From the NCBI GenBank assembly GCA_023428645.1, contig JAEYXD010000211.1, forward strand, positions 3,346-67,345: 64,000 nt of DNA, given 5' to 3'. Position 1 is the stretch's first letter. Each line of letters begins with the position of its first letter. The notes beneath the pieces were generated by a model. The model was not told where the DNA came from, made no database searches, and saw nothing but the letters and a program-made list of their open reading frames with translations. Below are positions 60,917 through 64,000 of this stretch, piece by piece. The DNA is from Pseudomonadota bacterium (lineage in GTDB: Bacteria; Pseudomonadota; Gammaproteobacteria; Steroidobacterales; Steroidobacteraceae). A program made the position numbers and the translations under genes.

Positions 60917-62260
60917 CTAGGTGTCGGGAGTGGCGATTACGGCCGGCGCCTTGGCGCGATCGAGCTCGGCCAACAAGGTTCCGGATCGAGCCTGGAATTC
61001 AGGCATGTACGCGAGCGGAATCGGCGCCGCATCCGGCAGCGGTACGGTGCGTGGATTCTTGTGCACGCCGTTCATCCGATATTCGTAGTGCAGATGCGGT
61101 CCGGTCGCGGCGCCCGTGCTGCCGACGTAGCCGATCGTTTCGCCTTGAGTCACGCGTTGCCCATTTCTCAATCCTTTCGCAAAACGCGACATGTGGCCGT
61201 ACAGAGTGGAGATGCCGCCACCGTGCTCCAAAATCACGACGCGTCCGTAGCCGCCTTGCGTGCCGACGAATCCGACTCGGCCATCGCCGGCGGCCTTGAT
61301 GATCGTGCCGGTCGGCGCCGCATAGTCCACGCCCTTGTGAGCGCGAATCGTGTTCAGCAGCGGATGCCGGCGCCGCGGATTGAAGTTCGAGCTGATCCGA
61401 GTGAAGTCGAGCGGAGCACGTAGGAACTGCCGGCGCATGCTGCGGCCATCCTCGGCGAAGTACCCGCCGATCTTGCCGTCCGCAGATTCGAAGTAGACCG
61501 CTCGATGCGAGGTGCCGGCGTTGATGAATCCCGCAGCCAAAATGCGGCCGTCGCCGATGTATTCGCCGTCCCGAAATTTCTGCTCGTACACGATGTCGAA
61601 ACGGTCGCCCGGTTGAATCTCCAACGCGAAGTCGATCTTCCACCCGAAGATGTCGTTGGCCAGGCGCATGATCAGCTCGGAACCGACGCCGGCTGCTCTG
61701 GCGGCGACGAACAATGAAGAGTTGATGACTCCACTGGCTGTCGTCTGTCGGATGTCGAGAGGAGTGGCAGCTATCGTTGCTTCGTAGCCTGTAGCCGTCC
61801 GCGCGACCGTAAGAATTTCCGTTTCGCTGATGCGGCGCGTCAGCGACGACACCGAGCCTTCATCGTGTATGAGCGTAATGGAGTCTCCCGGCCGCAGCGA
61901 ATCGAGCTTCTGTCGCACACCGTCGACCGCTCGAATATTGCTCAAATCGTTCAGGCTCAACCCGAGCTGGCGAAAGATGCGATCGAGGGTGTCGTTGGGA
62001 CGGACGACGTACGCGGTCGTTTGCCCAGTCGGCGCAGGCGGAAGAGGTTCGATTTCCAGCGGGGAAAGAGCCGCGGTGGGAAGCTCCGGCGCAGCTGGAA
62101 GGGGTTCCAACGACATCGGCTCGCGCGAAAGGATGTATGCCACGACCGCCCCCGCGAGCGGTAGCAGCAGTCCCATGGTGAACCACTTGGCGTGGGTGCG
62201 TGCTGCAGATGAAGCCGACCTTGTCTTGTAATCGAACGCGATCTTCGATTCCGGTCGCAC
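60917..62260 (-). CDS. M23 family murein endopeptidase (MepM/YebA-like)
   Basis: The 447-residue protein has an N-terminal anchor (about 29-44), an OapA/LysM-like domain (80-165) and a C-terminal LytM domain with zinc ligands H308 and D312 (AHKGVD) and H389-L-H391 (GPHLHYE). MepM-type enzymes cut D-Ala-DAP cross-links to let the wall grow. The conserved active site argues against a degenerate EnvC/NlpD type. It reads away from the rRNA promoter array. Confidence 0.92.
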   Translation of the reverse strand: MRPESKIAFDYKTRSASSAARTHAKWFTMGLLLPLAGAVVAYILSREPMSLEPLPAAPELPTAALSPLEIEPLPPAPTGQTTAYVVRPNDTLDRIFRQLGLSLNDLSNIRAVDGVRQKLDSLRPGDSITLIHDEGSVSSLTRRISETEILTVARTATGYEATIAATPLDIRQTTASGVINSSLFVAARAAGVGSELIMRLANDIFGWKIDFALEIQPGDRFDIVYEQKFRDGEYIGDGRILAAGFINAGTSHRAVYFESADGKIGGYFAEDGRSMRRQFLRAPLDFTRISSNFNPRRRHPLLNTIRAHKGVDYAAPTGTIIKAAGDGRVGFVGTQGGYGRVVILEHGGGISTLYGHMSRFAKGLRNGQRVTQGETIGYVGSTGAATGPHLHYEYRMNGVHKNPRTVPLPDAAPIPLAYMPEFQARSGTLLAELDRAKAPAVIATPDT

Positions 62261-62299
62261 CTTTCAACGCCCCTCATGCATGTAATTCGTAGCGGTCGG

Positions 62300-62329
62300 A
62301 CGTTAGTCGCTCATGACCGAAAACGTCAA
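62300..62329 (-). promoter_or_regulatory. Candidate promoter for the M23 peptidase gene
   Basis: On the minus strand TTGACG (62329-62324) and TAACGT (62305-62300) are 18 bases apart, about 40 bases before the start codon. Confidence 0.4.
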
Positions 62330-62499
62330 CCGATGCCGACGCGACCACGTAATCATCAACCATGAGGGAACTCGATTGCGCGCAACGCGATCTGGTACGT
62401 GCGCATCCGCGATCGATCGCGCAGAAGGCATCGGAGGATCGCTGACTTCGTGACGCTCAAGCTGGATCAGCGACGTTGTGGCGGAAACCGCCTCGGGTG

Positions 62500-62527
62500 T
62501 TGACTCCTGAGCTTCGGTCATTACACT
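62500..62527 (+). promoter_or_regulatory. rRNA promoter 1 of 6
   Basis: TTGACT, 16 bases, TACACT, then discriminator gcgcggcc. The most diverged spacer of the set. Confidence 0.65.
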
Positions 62528-62611
62528 GCGCGGCCTTTCGCGGGTGTGGTTGCCCAAAAAGCGACCACATGAATCGAGATTGGGTCGGAAACCTTGGTCG
62601 CAAAACAGAGG

Positions 62612-62639
62612 TTGACGAACAGAAGATCGCGGTTAGACT
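62612..62639 (+). promoter_or_regulatory. rRNA promoter 2 of 6
   Basis: TTGACG, 16 bases, TAGACT, then gcgcggcc. Confidence 0.75.
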
Positions 62640-62724
62640 GCGCGGCCTTTCGCGGGTGCAGCGGCTGAATAAGCGGCGGCACGAATCGAGATCGGGACCG
62701 AAACTTCAGCGTCAAAAACTGGGG

Positions 62725-62752
62725 TTGACGAACCAAAGATCGCGGTTAGACT
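62725..62752 (+). promoter_or_regulatory. rRNA promoter 3 of 6
   Basis: TTGACG, 16 bases, TAGACT, then gcgcggcc. Confidence 0.75.
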
Positions 62753-62835
62753 GCGCGGCCTTCGCGGGTGCAGCGGCTGAATAAGCAGCTGCACGAATCG
62801 AGATCGGGACCGAAACTTCAGCATCAAAACTGAGG

Positions 62836-62863
62836 TTGACGAACCAAAGATCACGGTTAAACT
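62836..62863 (+). promoter_or_regulatory. rRNA promoter 4 of 6
   Basis: TTGACG, 16 bases, TAAACT, then gcgcggcc. Confidence 0.75.
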
Positions 62864-62947
62864 GCGCGGCCTTTCGCGGGTGCAGCGGCTGAATAAGCGG
62901 CAGCACGAATCGAGATCGGGACTGCAGCTTCTGTTGAAAAACAGAGG

Positions 62948-62975
62948 TTGACGAACCAAAGATCACGGTTAAACT
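62948..62975 (+). promoter_or_regulatory. rRNA promoter 5 of 6
   Basis: TTGACG, 16 bases (identical to promoter 4), TAAACT, then gcgcggcc. Confidence 0.75.
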
Positions 62976-63057
62976 GCGCGGCCTTCGCGGATGTGGGTGC
63001 TGATAAAGCAGTCACGCCGCCGAGATCGAGACTAGGGCTTCTCGCTGAAACGAGAGG

Positions 63058-63085
63058 TTGACGAGTCGAAAATCTCGGTTATAGT
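63058..63085 (+). promoter_or_regulatory. rRNA promoter 6 of 6, proximal
   Basis: TTGACG, 16 bases, TATAGT, then tccgcttc. It has the -10 nearest consensus and lacks the all-GC discriminator of the others. Transcription would begin about 165 bases before mature 16S rRNA. Confidence 0.78.
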
Positions 63086-63095
63086 TCCGCTTCTG

Positions 63096-63152
63096 TCTAC
63101 GCCTCGCGTGTAGATCGCTCTTTAAAAATCGAAACAGGTAATTTGTGTGGGG
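63096..63152 (+). promoter_or_regulatory. rRNA leader antitermination region (boxB/boxA/boxC-like)
   Basis: A small hairpin (tctac 63096-63100, gtaga 63110-63114) precedes GCTCTTTAAAAA at 63117-63128, close to the boxA consensus TGCTCTTTAACA, and TGTGTGGGG at 63144-63152, like boxC. This is the usual order in gammaproteobacterial rrn leaders, where Nus factors load to prevent Rho termination. Confidence 0.75.
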
Positions 63153-63256
63153 ACTCGCGTCGGTCGTTTGCGAAGCGCAAATCGACGATGAGAGTACTCA
63201 ATAGCCAGTAATGAGTTATTGAGGATCTGATCGTCACTTGATAGGTCACAAGCCTT

Positions 63257-64000
<744 letters not shown>

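Larger units (their letters stand above)
62500..63085 (+). repeat. Tandem promoter-bearing repeat array before the rRNA operon
   Basis: Five full units begin at the -35 boxes 62500, 62612, 62725, 62836 and 62948, and a sixth partial unit at 63058; the steps are 112, 113, 111, 112 and 110 bp. Each has TTGAC(G/T), a 16-base spacer and a TANANT -10. Units 2-4 are nearly identical (shared tgcagcggctgaataagc and cacgaatcgagatcggga); units 1, 5 and 6 at the edges are more diverged, as expected when unequal crossing-over homogenises the middle. Short frames across the array are by-products of the repeat. Confidence 0.9.

Noticed and set aside
62500..63085. CRISPR array or coding repeats
   Set aside because: Units of 110-113 bp are alike along their whole length with no unique spacers between short repeats, and no cas genes are near. 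Minus-strand frames here encode near-identical peptides in shifted copies, a by-product of the repeats, with no ribosome binding sites.

Overview
The window is a chromosomal segment of a GC-rich gammaproteobacterium. The evidence is the partial 16S rRNA at the right edge, the petABC-sspA-sspB order, the kdsD-kdsC-lptC-lptA-lptB-rpoN-hpf-rapZ operon and the ibaG-murA pair. I cannot place it in an order or genus without a database search. Coding density is very high and almost all genes are housekeeping. No phage, IS element, CRISPR array or tRNA gene was found.

Layout. 1-5.9 kb: the start of a PPi-dependent phosphofructokinase gene, adenylate kinase with an unusual histone-H1-like tail, RNase D, the murein-recycling ligase Mpl, a LON-domain protein and a CPBP protease. 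6-15.4 kb: an accessory surface-polysaccharide block (Wzi-like outer-membrane protein, WbsX-like protein, methyltransferase, PhyH oxygenase, MsbA-type exporter, a GT7 galactosyltransferase resembling animal beta-4-GalTs, a GT2), arranged largely as convergent pairs. 15.4-19 kb: hemL, rubredoxin, crcB, a TraB/GumN protein and a CpdA-like phosphodiesterase. 19.5-25.4 kb: tkt-gap-pgk-pyk. 25.4-33.3 kb: penicillin acylase family protein, MoxR plus VWA pair, exported peroxiredoxin, patatin and MgtE. 33.3-41.3 kb: LPS, sigma-54 and peptidoglycan genes. 41.4-46.5 kb: DegS-like protease, cytochrome bc1 complex, SspA and SspB. 46.5-49.5 kb: pdxH, tyrA and a diguanylate cyclase. 49.6-54.4 kb: an iron ABC transporter behind a Fur-like palindrome, and a separate FecCD permease. 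54.5-62.3 kb: rppH, hemJ, bactofilin, erpA, ppx/ppk and an M23 peptidase.

The most striking element is at 62.5-63.1 kb, directly before the rRNA operon. It is a tandem array with a period of 110-113 bp in which every unit carries a complete sigma-70 promoter (TTGACG/T, exactly 16 bp, TANANT). There are six promoters in a row. The first five have an identical all-GC discriminator; the sixth does not. Two hairpins recur in each unit and are kept by compensatory changes, which suggests that transcripts reading through the array fold. A boxB/boxA-like leader follows, then 16S rRNA.

Other sequence-level oddities are a small GC-rich palindromic repeat family, one copy of which sits in the 5' end of petC and may supply its ribosome binding site; short tandem duplications spanning the stop codons of rnd, pgk and ibaG; and two tail-to-tail gene pairs that share one CTAG as both stop codons. 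Start codons were re-chosen where a Shine-Dalgarno sequence or signal peptide favoured a shorter form.
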